DNA of 28,257 bases from Anaerofustis sp. (lineage in GTDB: Bacteria; Bacillota; Clostridia; Eubacteriales; Anaerofustaceae). Below the pieces are notes generated by a model, which was given only the letters and a program-made list of their open reading frames with translations, was not told the origin of the DNA and searched no databases. Numbering within the stretch: the stretch's first letter is position 1; each line of letters starts with the position of its first letter. Location of the stretch: the NCBI RefSeq assembly GCF_019420015.1, contig NZ_JAHZIA010000047.1, forward strand, positions 1 to 28,257, given 5' to 3'. Both the position numbers and the translations under genes were made by a program. Positions 12,569 to 20,580 of the stretch are shown here, in pieces.

Positions 12569-13447
12569 TTAGTTTTTTCTCTCCGATAAATATACTGCCA
12601 ATCTTCGTAAAAAATCGGCTTCATCCCCAAAATCCTTCAAACTGTTTAAGGCGCTATTCAATAAATCATCTACCTTTTTATAAGATTGTTCAAGACCGTA
12701 AACATACGGATACGTCATTTTATTACGCTCTGCATCCATACCTACGTTTTTACCCAAGGTTTTACTGTCAGAAACAACGTCTAAAATATCATCGACAATT
12801 TGAAACATAAGTCCTATCGCCTTTGCATAAGACGTTAGGTTATCGAGAATCTTACCTTCTCCGCCTCCTATAACTGCGCCACTTATGACACTGCCTCTCA
12901 AAAGCGCTCCTGTTTTATTGTCATGTATGAAATCAAGAGTATCTTTATCAGGCTCTTTACCTTCACTCTCCATATCCATAACCTGTCCTGCTATCATCCC
13001 TTTTACACCGGATGCAGCAGCTATAATATCCATAGCTTCAATATGTCTTTTTATATTATCCGCACTTTTTGCACTTTTAATCATAGTTTCATATGCAAGA
13101 TTTAAAAGACTGTCTCCTGCCAATAAAGCCGTCGCTTCTCCGTAAAGCATATGATTTGTCGGCTTGCCCCTTCTTAATTCATCATCATCCATACAAGGTA
13201 AATCATCATGAATAAGAGAATAAGTATGTATCATTTCTATTGCCGCCATAAAAGGAAATGCATTTTTTATATCCCCACCGACACATTTGCAAGCCTCCAT
13301 TACAAGTATAGGTCTTATTCTTTTTCCGCCAACAAACAAAGAATAATTGAAGCTTTCAAATATACTCTTTGGAATACCGACACTTATAGTATATTCTTTA
13401 AGGATATTTTCTATGAATAATTGTTTTTCTTTTAATTCATCCTTCAT
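12569..13447 (-). CDS. ispA: Polyprenyl synthetase, farnesyl diphosphate synthase type
   Basis: 292 residues, normal length. It joins isopentenyl diphosphate to allylic diphosphates to make farnesyl diphosphate for undecaprenyl lipid and quinone-type products. The first Asp-rich motif is DDLPCMDDDELRRGKPT (residues 81-97) and the second is FQIVDDILD (to 223); GGKRIRP at 40-46 binds the substrate. ispA next to xseB is a common arrangement in Firmicutes. The usual downstream dxs and tlyA genes are not present here; a hemolysin III-family gene follows instead. Confidence 0.95.
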   Translation of the reverse strand: MKDELKEKQLFIENILKEYTISVGIPKSIFESFNYSLFVGGKRIRPILVMEACKCVGGDIKNAFPFMAAIEMIHTYSLIHDDLPCMDDDELRRGKPTNHMLYGEATALLAGDSLLNLAYETMIKSAKSADNIKRHIEAMDIIAAASGVKGMIAGQVMDMESEGKEPDKDTLDFIHDNKTGALLRGSVISGAVIGGGEGKILDNLTSYAKAIGLMFQIVDDILDVVSDSKTLGKNVGMDAERNKMTYPYVYGLEQSYKKVDDLLNSALNSLKDFGDEADFLRRLAVYLSERKN

Positions 13448-13452
13448 ATCGC

Positions 13453-13680
13453 TTAAACCTCTTCAAAGTTTTCAAGTTCAGCTTTGCCATCCTTCTCGGA
13501 AACCAAAATTTTTACTTTCTTGCTTGCTTTATCCAGTTCGGATTTAAGCTCTTTTATCAAAACACTTGCTTCATCATATAATTTAACCGATTTATCCAAT
13601 GTAATCTTTGACTCTTCCATCAAAGAACTTATTTCTTCCAGTCTTTCCAACTTTTCTTCAAATGTTTTTTTATCGCTCAT
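13453..13680 (-). CDS. xseB: Exodeoxyribonuclease VII small subunit
   Basis: 75 residues. FEEKLERLEEISSLMEESKI, then LDKSVKLYDEASVLIKELKS is the standard two-helix XseB pattern. Several copies bind each XseA and form the ssDNA exonuclease VII. The ATG overlaps the end of xseA by 11 nt, which couples translation and helps set the excess of small subunit. A GGAGAAG ribosome site precedes the start, and the gene ends 5 nt before ispA. Confidence 0.95.
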   Translation of the reverse strand: MSDKKTFEEKLERLEEISSLMEESKITLDKSVKLYDEASVLIKELKSELDKASKKVKILVSEKDGKAELENFEEV

Positions 13681-14887
13681 ACTCTTCTCCTTCTATTTTA
13701 TCAACAACAGAATATATTTTCCCGTCCTTTAACCTTATACTTATTTTGTCATTTTTCTTTACTTCATTAACTGAAGTAACGACATCTTCATTATGCTCTA
13801 ATATGGCAAACCCTCTATCCAATACACTTGCAACGGAAAGTGTATTTATAAGTTTCTCAAAAGAAGATAGTTTGTGACTTAATAAATTTATTTTATTGCT
13901 AAAAGCAATATTCAAATCATCTTTTAAATCATCCAAATATATCTCCATATTTTCCATATATGCCCCCGGTCTTTTCATTACGGGTTTATTCATTACATTA
14001 TTGATTCTTTGCTCATAGTAAGATATTAAGTTTACCATACTTGCGCTGATTTTCTTATCCCAAATATCCAAAAGCCCAAGAGTATTCTCTATAGGCTCAC
14101 TAACCACTTCACCTGCAACGGAAGGCGTAGGTGCTCTGAAATCAGCGACAAAATCACATATTGTAAAATCAGTTTCGTGTCCTACAGCCGAAACCACAGG
14201 AATTTTACTGTCATAAACCGCCTGGGCAACCACTCTCTCGTTAAAAGCCCACAATTCCTCTATGCTTCCGCCGCCTCTTCCCGTTATGATAACATCTGCC
14301 AGATTCAACCTGTTTATATCATATATCATCTGTGCAACTTCTTCTCCGCTGCCCTCTCCCTGAACTGTAACGGGACATATTATTATCTCTATTGTCTTAT
14401 TTCTTCTTTTAATTACACTTATAATATCTCTTACGGCCGCCCCAGTCTTCGATGTTACAACCGCTACCTTATTTACAAACTTAGGAATCGCTTTCTTCTT
14501 TTCATCGTCGAAATATCCCTGTGACTTTAATTCTTCCAAAAGTCTGTTATATTCTTCATAAAGAAATCCAACTCCCTTTTTTTTCATACTGCGTACATAC
14601 AATTGATAATTACCGTTTCTTTCAAAAACAGACACATTACCCTCTATTACAACTTTCATGCCGTCCATTGGCTCAAAATCAAGAGAATATGTGTCCGATT
14701 TAAACATCACACAGTTTATTTTTCCGCTGTTATCCTTTATTGAAAAATACAAATGACCGGAAGAATGCCTTTTATAATTTGATACTTCTCCCTCTACCCG
14801 TAAAGAAGACAATAGCTCATCGTAATCAAATAAAGTCTTTATATATTTATTTACGTCTCTTACGGTTAATACTACATTATCTATCAT
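13670..14887 (-). CDS. xseA: Exodeoxyribonuclease VII large subunit
   Basis: 405 residues from the ATG at 14887, which has AGGTGA 8 nt upstream; a GTG at 14899 is also in frame but less well placed. An N-terminal OB fold (VEGEVSNYKRHSSGHLYFSI) is followed by the catalytic domain (VAVVTSKTGAAVRDIISVIK, ADVIITGRGGGSIEELWAFN, VVSAVGHETDFTICDFVADF, RAPTPSVAGE) and a long coiled-coil region that holds XseB. It digests single-stranded DNA from both ends and acts in repair. A promoter candidate with its own palindrome lies upstream (14923-14965). Confidence 0.97.
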   Translation of the reverse strand: MIDNVVLTVRDVNKYIKTLFDYDELLSSLRVEGEVSNYKRHSSGHLYFSIKDNSGKINCVMFKSDTYSLDFEPMDGMKVVIEGNVSVFERNGNYQLYVRSMKKKGVGFLYEEYNRLLEELKSQGYFDDEKKKAIPKFVNKVAVVTSKTGAAVRDIISVIKRRNKTIEIIICPVTVQGEGSGEEVAQMIYDINRLNLADVIITGRGGGSIEELWAFNERVVAQAVYDSKIPVVSAVGHETDFTICDFVADFRAPTPSVAGEVVSEPIENTLGLLDIWDKKISASMVNLISYYEQRINNVMNKPVMKRPGAYMENMEIYLDDLKDDLNIAFSNKINLLSHKLSSFEKLINTLSVASVLDRGFAILEHNEDVVTSVNEVKKNDKISIRLKDGKIYSVVDKIEGEEYER

Positions 14888-14922
14888 TTTAACTTTCACC
14901 TATACTTAATAACTATACTATC

Positions 14923-14965
14923 TAGTATTAAATACTATGTTATAATATATTGCACTCTATGTCAA
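14923..14965 (-). promoter_or_regulatory. Putative xseA promoter with palindrome at the start point
   Basis: On the minus strand TTGACA (14965-14960), 17 nt and TAACAT (14942-14937) form a promoter candidate inside the 86-bp gap between nusB and xseA. The 15-bp perfect palindrome TAGTATTAAATACTA at 14923-14937 overlaps the end of the -10 and the start point. This layout fits an operator, but no regulator is known. Confidence 0.45.
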
Positions 14966-14973
14966 TATAATTA

Positions 14974-15372
14974 TTAAATAACTTTTTTATAAACACTGTT
15001 CAGTAGTCCGTTTACAAAACTTGCTTCCTTTTCGTCAGAATAAGTATGCGCAAGACTTACAGCCTCATTAAGGGCTACAAGAGGCGGAATATCGTCGTTA
15101 AACATAATTTCAAAAACACCGAGTCTTAATACTGCTATAACATGGTTTGATAATCTTTCAAATTTCCACCCTTTAAGGTTATCTTTAATAATATTATCGA
15201 TTTCTTCACAATTATTTACAATACCGCAAATGGTTTTTTTAGCATATTCCCCTTGGGTACCTCTTATACCGTTATCCAAAATCATCTGTTCATATCTATC
15301 ATTAAAATCATCATGAAAATTCATTTGAAAAATAATTTTATATACTAAATCTCTTGCTACGTCTCTTTTCAA
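14974..15372 (-). CDS. nusB: Transcription antitermination factor NusB
   Basis: 132 residues. There is no ATG at the expected place; a TTG at 15372-15370 has GGAG 8 nt upstream and gives the usual NusB start MKRDVARDLVYKIIFQ. A TTG two codons earlier (15378) is too close to the ribosome site. The C-terminal RLSNHVIAVLRLGVFEIMF, DIPPLVALNEAVSLAHTYSD and FVNGLLNSVYK are conserved. NusB binds boxA RNA with NusE (S10) in rRNA antitermination. asp23 upstream and the xse genes downstream are the standard Clostridia/Bacilli setting. Confidence 0.95.
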   Translation of the reverse strand: MKRDVARDLVYKIIFQMNFHDDFNDRYEQMILDNGIRGTQGEYAKKTICGIVNNCEEIDNIIKDNLKGWKFERLSNHVIAVLRLGVFEIMFNDDIPPLVALNEAVSLAHTYSDEKEASFVNGLLNSVYKKVI

Positions 15373-15397
15373 AATCAAAACTCCTCTTACTACTGTA

Positions 15398-15766
15398 TTA
15401 ACATTCTAAACCTTCTATATAAACATTTACCTGTAAAACACTGTACCCTGTCATAGATTCAATCGCTTGTTTTACTTTACTTTTTACTTCACTTGTAAGC
15501 TCAGGAATAATCGAACCGTATTTTATTATAAGTGATATATCTATAATTATCTTTTTGCCGCTTATTATGGTTTTTACGCCCTTTCCCACATTCTTTTTAC
15601 CGAATATCTCACCGATATCTATACCACCGTAAAATCCGCTTATTCCATCTACTTCTTCCGTTACCAAACCGACAATCGAAGTTATGACATTATCACTTAT
15701 GTTAAGTTCATCACCCTTTTGCAGTGTTTCTTTTATACTGATATTTTCATCCGTCATTTTATTCAT
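15398..15766 (-). CDS. Asp23/Gls24 family protein
   Basis: 122 residues. The conserved Asp23 pattern is LNISDNVITSIVGLVTEEVD, GISGFYGG, then IIIDISLIIKYGSIIPELTS and TGYSVLQVNVYIEGL. Members are abundant cytosolic or membrane-linked proteins tied to envelope stress; the exact role is unclear. The gene comes directly before nusB, as in many Firmicutes. GGAGGT precedes the ATG, and a promoter lies just upstream at 15814-15841. It is probably the first gene of the long operon running to ssrA. Confidence 0.92.
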   Translation of the reverse strand: MNKMTDENISIKETLQKGDELNISDNVITSIVGLVTEEVDGISGFYGGIDIGEIFGKKNVGKGVKTIISGKKIIIDISLIIKYGSIIPELTSEVKSKVKQAIESMTGYSVLQVNVYIEGLEC

Positions 15767-15813
15767 AAATTTACCTCCAATTAGTAAAATTTCATATCAC
15801 ATTTAATAACTTA

Positions 15814-15841
15814 ATTATAACATCATTTTGATTTATTGCAA
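15814..15841 (-). promoter_or_regulatory. Promoter of the asp23-nusB operon
   Basis: On the minus strand TTGCAA (15841-15836), a 16-nt spacer and TATAAT (15819-15814) predict a start near 15807, about 40 nt before the asp23 ATG. Confidence 0.6.
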
Positions 15842-15857
15842 TTATATTAACGAAAAT

Positions 15858-16358
15858 TTAACTCGCCGTAAATATAGGTGTATTTAAAGGATTGTAAGAA
15901 AAATAAACCAACATTATTCCCAAAATCACAATACTCATTATACTTATCAACTTACCTTTAACTGTCATATTTTGCTCATCAAGAAGTATTTTACAACTGA
16001 AACTCTGACATATTAAAGCAGATAAAAATACAAGCACTGCATAAATATATATATTCATTCCGCCAAACATATTTTTAAAAGTATAAAACAACATAGGAAG
16101 AATTAAAACCAATATGTAAGAACTGATCGCTTTTGCAAAGAAAAAATTATCGTTATACTGAAGTTTAAATAACATTTCTATAGCAATAAAAAATACCAAA
16201 GAAAAATAAATAACCTTCATTTGTTCCATTATACTGCTATTTGATGCCGATATTGTTCTGAAAAACCCCCAATTAGTCGACAAATACAGGTTAGACAAAA
16301 TAAAAGTAAAAAGAACTATCAAAACCGTTCCGAGTCTTTCCATTTTTACAAGTTTCAT
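15858..16358 (-). CDS. DUF6512-like membrane protein
   Basis: 166 residues from the ATG at 16358, which has GGAGG directly upstream; the frame is open further but without a ribosome site. About five or six hydrophobic helices are seen. Typical points are SNSSIMEQMKVIYFSLVFFI, FFFAKAISSYILVLILPMLF and the C-terminal LVYFSYNPLNTPIFTAS, which recall a small group of Firmicutes membrane proteins annotated DUF6512. The function is unknown. It is transcribed away from the divergent ECF transporter gene and stands alone. Confidence 0.65.
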   Translation of the reverse strand: MKLVKMERLGTVLIVLFTFILSNLYLSTNWGFFRTISASNSSIMEQMKVIYFSLVFFIAIEMLFKLQYNDNFFFAKAISSYILVLILPMLFYTFKNMFGGMNIYIYAVLVFLSALICQSFSCKILLDEQNMTVKGKLISIMSIVILGIMLVYFSYNPLNTPIFTAS

Positions 16359-16457
16359 ATAATTACCTCCATAAGTTCCATTAATAAAAATATAACGAAT
16401 AAACATTAAAAAATATGTCAACTTTTGAATAAAATTGCATATATATTTAGGTTTGAC

Positions 16458-16486
16458 TTGTAATATAAACTCTTTGGTACTATAAT
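16458..16486 (+). promoter_or_regulatory. Promoter of the ECF transporter gene
   Basis: TTGTAA (16458-16463), 17 nt, TATAAT (16481-16486), giving a leader of about 28 nt that ends in AAGGAGG before the ATG at 16521. The leader is too short to hold a vitamin riboswitch. Confidence 0.6.
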
Positions 16487-16520
16487 AACTAAAAATGTTA
16501 TATACATTAAGGAGGAAAAT

Positions 16521-17033
16521 ATGCAGGAGAAAAAAACATTAAACATAGTACTTACGGGAGTACTTGCAGCACTTATATATATTGCAACATATATAAATAT
16601 AAGACTCCCAATCTCATTTACAGACGGTGGACTTATACATTTAGGGGGAGCAGTTCTCGTTATAGCAACTTTTCTTCTCATGCCTGTTGAGGCAGGACTT
16701 GCAGGAGCAATAGGAATGGGACTTTTTGATTTATTAAGTCCTTATGCAGTGTGGGCACCTTTTACTTTCGTGATAAGACTTATCCAAGGAATTGTTGTTT
16801 CTAAAATATTGTTAAAAGGCGGAATTTCAAAAACAATATTTGCAATGATAGCTTTTACCATAATAGGAATGGTTGGATATTATATGGCTGAAGCTTTCAT
16901 TTACGGAAACTGGATTGCACCAATGGCATCAATGCCCGGAGAATTTATTTCTGATATGGTAGCAGTTGTTATAGGTTTTCCCATTGCAAAAATACTTATT
17001 AAAAACAATATATGTTATAAAACACTTAAATAA
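16521..17033 (+). CDS. ECF transporter S component (vitamin uptake)
   Basis: 170 residues, about five or six membrane helices. The N-terminal NIVLTGVLAALIYIATYINI and DGGLIHLGGAVLVIATFLLM, then AGLAGAIGMGLFDLLSP and APFTFVIRLIQGIVVSK are typical of the ECF-ribofla_trS/HmpT-like S proteins that bind a vitamin and share the ECF energy module. The conserved small-residue helix face (ALIYIA) contacts EcfT. The substrate is not decided: a pyrimidine thiamine precursor, a pyridoxine-type vitamin or another compound is possible, since no riboswitch or pathway gene is adjacent. EcfA/EcfT are not here. Confidence 0.8.
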   Translation: MQEKKTLNIVLTGVLAALIYIATYINIRLPISFTDGGLIHLGGAVLVIATFLLMPVEAGLAGAIGMGLFDLLSPYAVWAPFTFVIRLIQGIVVSKILLKGGISKTIFAMIAFTIIGMVGYYMAEAFIYGNWIAPMASMPGEFISDMVAVVIGFPIAKILIKNNICYKTLK

Positions 17034-17071
17034 TAAAGAAAAATTTAAAATAAAATATATAGGCAAAATAA

Positions 17072-17097
17072 AAAAGTGCATTGTACAATGCACTTTT
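17072..17097. terminator. Bidirectional terminator between convergent genes
   Basis: A 26-bp perfect palindrome (13-bp arms, with GTAC at the centre as the loop) with A-run and T-run ends. It can stop both the ECF gene and the DUF1002 gene; it overlaps the last codon and stop of the latter. Confidence 0.85.
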
Positions 17098-17911
17098 AAT
17101 TAAATAACCCTTTAAAAAAGTTAACAATTTTATCCCATATTCCAAGATCCGTGAATTGATCGGAAATATTTTTAAGCTCATCAGCTACACCGCTGAAGTC
17201 AACATCTTCCAAACTTCTTACAAGATCAAGCAATTGTCCTGTCTGTTCATCCGTCAATGTAATATTTAATTCTTCTGCAACTTCTTTTATCTTCTCTTTT
17301 GCTTGTTCGTCATCCATATTTTTTATATCATCAATTACAAGCTTTAATTCATTAACGAGCTTTGCTGCATCTTCACTGCCAATATCATCCGACAACTCCC
17401 CTGTGGTTACAATCTCTTCCGTTGCGGCTTCTTTGGCTTCTTCCGATACACTCTCTCCGCTCATTTGTTCATAAGCTTTGTATACTCCGGTAAGAGCAGC
17501 TGTTCCCGATACCGAAAACGGTGCGGCTATTACTATTTTTGCATCTTTTATACCAACAGTCAACAACGCATTTCTATATATATCTTCTGTAATCCAATCT
17601 ATATTGTTAAGAGATATATCCAGTCCGTCGCCTTCATTTTTTGTTTCGATATAAATTGACGATATACTTTTTGAACCCATTTTGGAAGCATCAACGTCTT
17701 CCAAATATTGTCTTTCGTCATCTATCGTTATGTATACTTCGTTAACGCTGCCTTCTTCAACACCAAAATAATCATATACAGTTTTTCTCTGTTCTTCGCT
17801 TAAGTTACTTCCTATTGCCACCATCTGCTTACCGCTGTCCATTGCCATGACACTCGATAAGGGCATTATAAGAAACATTAATGATAATATAACACTAAAT
17901 ATTTTTTTCAT
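17096..17911 (-). CDS. Secreted DUF1002 protein
   Basis: 271 residues with a signal peptide (MKKIFSVILSLMFLIMPLSS, cut near residue 23). The core GSNLSEEQRKTVYDYFGVEE, then SISSIYIETKNEGDGLDISL, WITEDIYRNALLTVGIKDAK and APFSVSGTAALTGVYKAYEQ matches the DUF1002 family (B. subtilis YpuA). The C-terminal third is acidic and helical and ends in an amphipathic helix, LGIWDKIVNFFKGLFN, that could touch membrane. The role is unknown; the family is exported in Firmicutes. It stands alone on the minus strand before the shared terminator. Confidence 0.85.
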   Translation of the reverse strand: MKKIFSVILSLMFLIMPLSSVMAMDSGKQMVAIGSNLSEEQRKTVYDYFGVEEGSVNEVYITIDDERQYLEDVDASKMGSKSISSIYIETKNEGDGLDISLNNIDWITEDIYRNALLTVGIKDAKIVIAAPFSVSGTAALTGVYKAYEQMSGESVSEEAKEAATEEIVTTGELSDDIGSEDAAKLVNELKLVIDDIKNMDDEQAKEKIKEVAEELNITLTDEQTGQLLDLVRSLEDVDFSGVADELKNISDQFTDLGIWDKIVNFFKGLFN

Positions 17912-18079
17912 TTTTAAATCACTCCGTTAAAACTTTTTAATCAGATAAAAATAATATCACAATTTGCATTGTATTGCTATTATCTTAATGAAATTATAAT
18001 TTTCTTTTTATAAATATTTAACAAACAAAAATATACTCATTTACTCAAAAAAATCATATCGCTACCTACTGTATATACG

Positions 18080-18454
18080 TTACTTTACAATCATACCTGT
18101 TATACATTTGCCAAGGAATACACCAATCAAACAAAATAAAACACTAAAGAAAATGTATACTCCTCCCGCCAAATAACTTCCTCTTTCAATTAAATTAAGA
18201 GTTTCAAGAGAAAACGTCGAAAAAGTGGTAAATCCTCCGCATATACCGGTTTGAAAGAAAAGCTTTGTGTTGTCATTTATATATGCGGTGTTTTCACTTA
18301 ATGCGAATATAACACCGATAACAAAAGAACCTATAATATTTATAAACAAAGTAACTATCGGAAAATCAACCGGCTGGGAGAATAAAACAGTTATTAAATA
18401 TCTTAAGCTTGCACCTATAAAACCTCCTAGCCCAACATATAAAACACCAATCAT
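18080..18454 (-). CDS. crcB: Fluoride ion channel CrcB/FluC
   Basis: 124 residues from the ATG at 18454 with GGAGGTG upstream (the frame is open 7 codons further, inside the macrodomain gene). Four membrane helices with YVGLGGFIGASLRYLI, then LFINIIGSFVIGVIF and GICGGFTTFSTFSLETLNLI, the family signature whose Asn, Thr/Ser and Phe residues line the fluoride pore. It exports fluoride as a dual-topology dimer. No fluoride riboswitch is present. The gene begins 1 nt after the macrodomain gene, in the hydrogenase operon. A second copy, common in Firmicutes, is not adjacent. Confidence 0.95.
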   Translation of the reverse strand: MIGVLYVGLGGFIGASLRYLITVLFSQPVDFPIVTLFINIIGSFVIGVIFALSENTAYINDNTKLFFQTGICGGFTTFSTFSLETLNLIERGSYLAGGVYIFFSVLFCLIGVFLGKCITGMIVK

Positions 18455-18455
18455 T

Positions 18456-18971
18456 TTACACCTCCAAAGATTCAAGAGTTTCCAAATAAGTATTATACGT
18501 ATTTATATCAAAACATACCATTCTTACTTCTTCAATTGAAGTCTTCTTATTTAAAAAGTCCAGTATGGTTTTTACTGCCGTCAAACTGGCCTCTTTTACA
18601 GGATAAGAATAAACTCCCGTACTTATAGAAGGAAAAGCTATAGTTTTTATATCATAAGAAACGGCAAGCCTGAGAGAATTTTTATACGCATTTTCAAGCA
18701 ATTCTTTTTCATTATTCTTTCCACCTCTGTAAATAGGCCCTACAGTATGAATAATGTACTTTGCGGTTAGCTTATAAGCATCAGTTATTTTTGCTTCTCC
18801 GGTTTTACACCCGTTTAAAGTTTTACATTCTCTCAAAAGTTCTACTCCTGCTTTTCTATGTATAGCCCCATCAACTCCCCCGCCTCCAAGCAGGGAAGTA
18901 TTTGCGGCATTTACGATAGCATCCACACATTGCTCTGTTATATCTCCATATACAACCTTAAACCTCGACAT
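18456..18971 (-). CDS. Macrodomain protein (O-acetyl-ADP-ribose deacetylase type)
   Basis: 171 residues. FKVVYGDITEQCVDAIVNAA, then NTSLLGGGGVDGAIHRKAG, GEAKITDAYKL, YIIHTVGPIYRGG and AFPSISTGVYSYPVKEA are the full MacroD/YmdB pattern, including the Asn and Asp in NAAN...VDGAI and the GVYSYP loop around ADP-ribose. It should remove ADP-ribose or acetyl groups from ADP-ribosyl substrates. It overlaps the end of the hydrogenase-like gene by 14 nt and runs into crcB after 1 nt. Confidence 0.95.
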   Translation of the reverse strand: MSRFKVVYGDITEQCVDAIVNAANTSLLGGGGVDGAIHRKAGVELLRECKTLNGCKTGEAKITDAYKLTAKYIIHTVGPIYRGGKNNEKELLENAYKNSLRLAVSYDIKTIAFPSISTGVYSYPVKEASLTAVKTILDFLNKKTSIEEVRMVCFDINTYNTYLETLESLEV

Positions 18972-20466
18972 TGTCCTCTCCTATTTGTTTTATATAACTG
19001 TTTTCATACGCTTGTTTATATTCAGCCTTATCTTCAAATCCTTTTATCTCTTTTTCACCCTTTGTCTGTGATATAAGTGTTCCCATTCCGCCAACACAAC
19101 CGCCGGGACACCCCATACCCTCAAGCAAATATCCGTCTCTTTTTCCTGATTTTGCCAAAGTCAATATTTTCTTACATCCTTTTAATCCGTCTGCCCTGTC
19201 ATTTGAAACTTCAAGCTCTGGATCAAATTTTTTAATCGCGCCCATTATAGCTTTACTTACTCCGCCTGAATATCCGTACCCTCTACCCGCAGCAGTGGCA
19301 TCTTCAATCTTTGTGCCTGCAAAACTTTCTATACTTATATTCTTTGCTTCAAACATACCGGCAACCTCTTCAAAAGTAAGAACATAATCAACATCGCTTT
19401 TTACACTTCTTCTGTTTGCTTCTAGTTTTTTTGCGGAGCATGGTCCTATAAATACTATTTTCGCATTAGGATGTTTTTCCTTTATAATCCTTGCAGTTGC
19501 TACCATAGGAGTAAGGGCAGGAGAAACATAAGGGGCAATATCGGGATAGTCCCTCTTAGCCATAACCGCCCAAGAAGGACAACAAGAAGTTGCAAGAAAC
19601 GGCTCCTCACCTGTTTTTACTTTCTCGATAAAATGCTTTGCCTCTGCCACGGCACCCATATCAGCTCCGAGGGCAACTTCGATAACATCACTGAATCCCA
19701 GACTCAAAAGAGCCTCTTTTACCTTTTCGGGAGATGCATTTTTACCGAATTGCCCCACAAATGCGGGAGCTATTTCTGCTATAACTTCACCATGATTTTG
19801 TATTGACTTTATGGTTTGATATATTTCCGATTTATCGCTTACGACTCCAAAAGGACATGAAACAATGCACTGCCCGCATGAAACACATTTATCATAATTT
19901 ATCTTTGCTCTTCCCTCTTCATCACTTGTATAAGCATTAACTCCACAACTCGCTTTACATGGTCTATCATACTTTACAATGGCATTATACGGACAAGCTT
20001 CCACACACTTTCCGCATCTTACACATTTATCTTTGTTTATAACGCTTTTGCCATTCTCAAAATATACTGCATCAACAGGGCAAACTTCACTGCAGGGATG
20101 TGCGTAACACCCACGACAATTATTGGTTACAAAGACAGTATTTTCTTCACATTTCATACATGCATCGGTAACTACATTTACCAAAGGAAGGTTTAAAACA
20201 TTTTTTTCTTCTTTAATATTCTCTATATCGACGCTTTCGTCAAAGGGATTATCCTTCGTCGTTGCATCAAGCCCCAATGCAAGTCTTATTCTTTCCAGAA
20301 TAAGAGCCTTCTCCCTTTCTTTATCCGTTATTTTATTATTTTCCTCATCTACTATTTTGCTTGCCAATTCACTGAGTTTTATTTCCTTATTCTCATAAGC
20401 CAAAATTGCAACTTCTTTAAATACTTTTCTTCTTATATCCACTATAGGCGTAAAAATCTCTTTCAT
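18958..20466 (-). CDS. [FeFe]-hydrogenase-like iron-sulfur protein (probably group B)
   Basis: 502 residues from ATG 20466 (AAGGAG 9 nt upstream). An earlier ATG at 20490 lies within the -10 box of the promoter and is rejected. After a helical N-terminal region come ferredoxin-type clusters, CVRCGKCVEACP (148-159) and CVSCGQCIVSCP (194-205), and further Cys around residues 103-129. The hydrogenase domain has TSCCPSW (293-299), GPCSAKK (341-347) and GCPGGCVGG (452-460), the three H-cluster motifs. Their form (GPCSAKK rather than MPCTAKK) suggests group B, whose direction and partner are little known. It reduces protons or oxidises H2 in an anaerobe; maturation genes hydEFG are not here. Confidence 0.85.
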   Translation of the reverse strand: MKEIFTPIVDIRRKVFKEVAILAYENKEIKLSELASKIVDEENNKITDKEREKALILERIRLALGLDATTKDNPFDESVDIENIKEEKNVLNLPLVNVVTDACMKCEENTVFVTNNCRGCYAHPCSEVCPVDAVYFENGKSVINKDKCVRCGKCVEACPYNAIVKYDRPCKASCGVNAYTSDEEGRAKINYDKCVSCGQCIVSCPFGVVSDKSEIYQTIKSIQNHGEVIAEIAPAFVGQFGKNASPEKVKEALLSLGFSDVIEVALGADMGAVAEAKHFIEKVKTGEEPFLATSCCPSWAVMAKRDYPDIAPYVSPALTPMVATARIIKEKHPNAKIVFIGPCSAKKLEANRRSVKSDVDYVLTFEEVAGMFEAKNISIESFAGTKIEDATAAGRGYGYSGGVSKAIMGAIKKFDPELEVSNDRADGLKGCKKILTLAKSGKRDGYLLEGMGCPGGCVGGMGTLISQTKGEKEIKGFEDKAEYKQAYENSYIKQIGEDNVEV

Positions 20467-20488
20467 TACAATATTCTCCTTTTTTCTC

Positions 20489-20517
20489 ATTATACATAAT
20501 ATATTTTATTTTTTCCA
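20489..20517 (-). promoter_or_regulatory. Promoter of the hydrogenase operon
   Basis: On the minus strand TATAAT (20494-20489), preceded after 17 nt by a weak TGGAAA (20517-20512). The start would be near 20482, a leader of about 16 nt. It sits right after the minDE terminator, so the operon is hydrogenase-macrodomain-crcB. Confidence 0.5.
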
Positions 20518-20542
20518 TTAATATAGGTTTTAATATAAAATA

Positions 20543-20575
20543 ACAAAAAAAGTATCAAGAAATACTTGATACTTA
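20543..20575 (-). terminator. Terminator of the minDE transcript
   Basis: AAGTATCAAG (20550-20559) and CTTGATACTT (20565-20574) are perfect inverted arms around five bases. On the minus strand a run of seven T follows (to 20544). It lies 7 nt after the minE stop. Confidence 0.9.
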
Positions 20576-20580
20576 TAAAT

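Noticed and set aside
16422..16520. Possible vitamin riboswitch upstream of the ECF transporter
   Set aside because: The mapped promoter leaves only about 28 nt of leader; no conserved riboswitch elements seen.
16418..16681. Minus-strand frame opposite the ECF transporter gene start
   Set aside because: It lies antisense to a clear membrane protein gene with its own promoter and ribosome site.
18375..18475. Fluoride riboswitch before crcB
   Set aside because: The gene begins 1 nt after the macrodomain gene; there is no leader to hold an aptamer.
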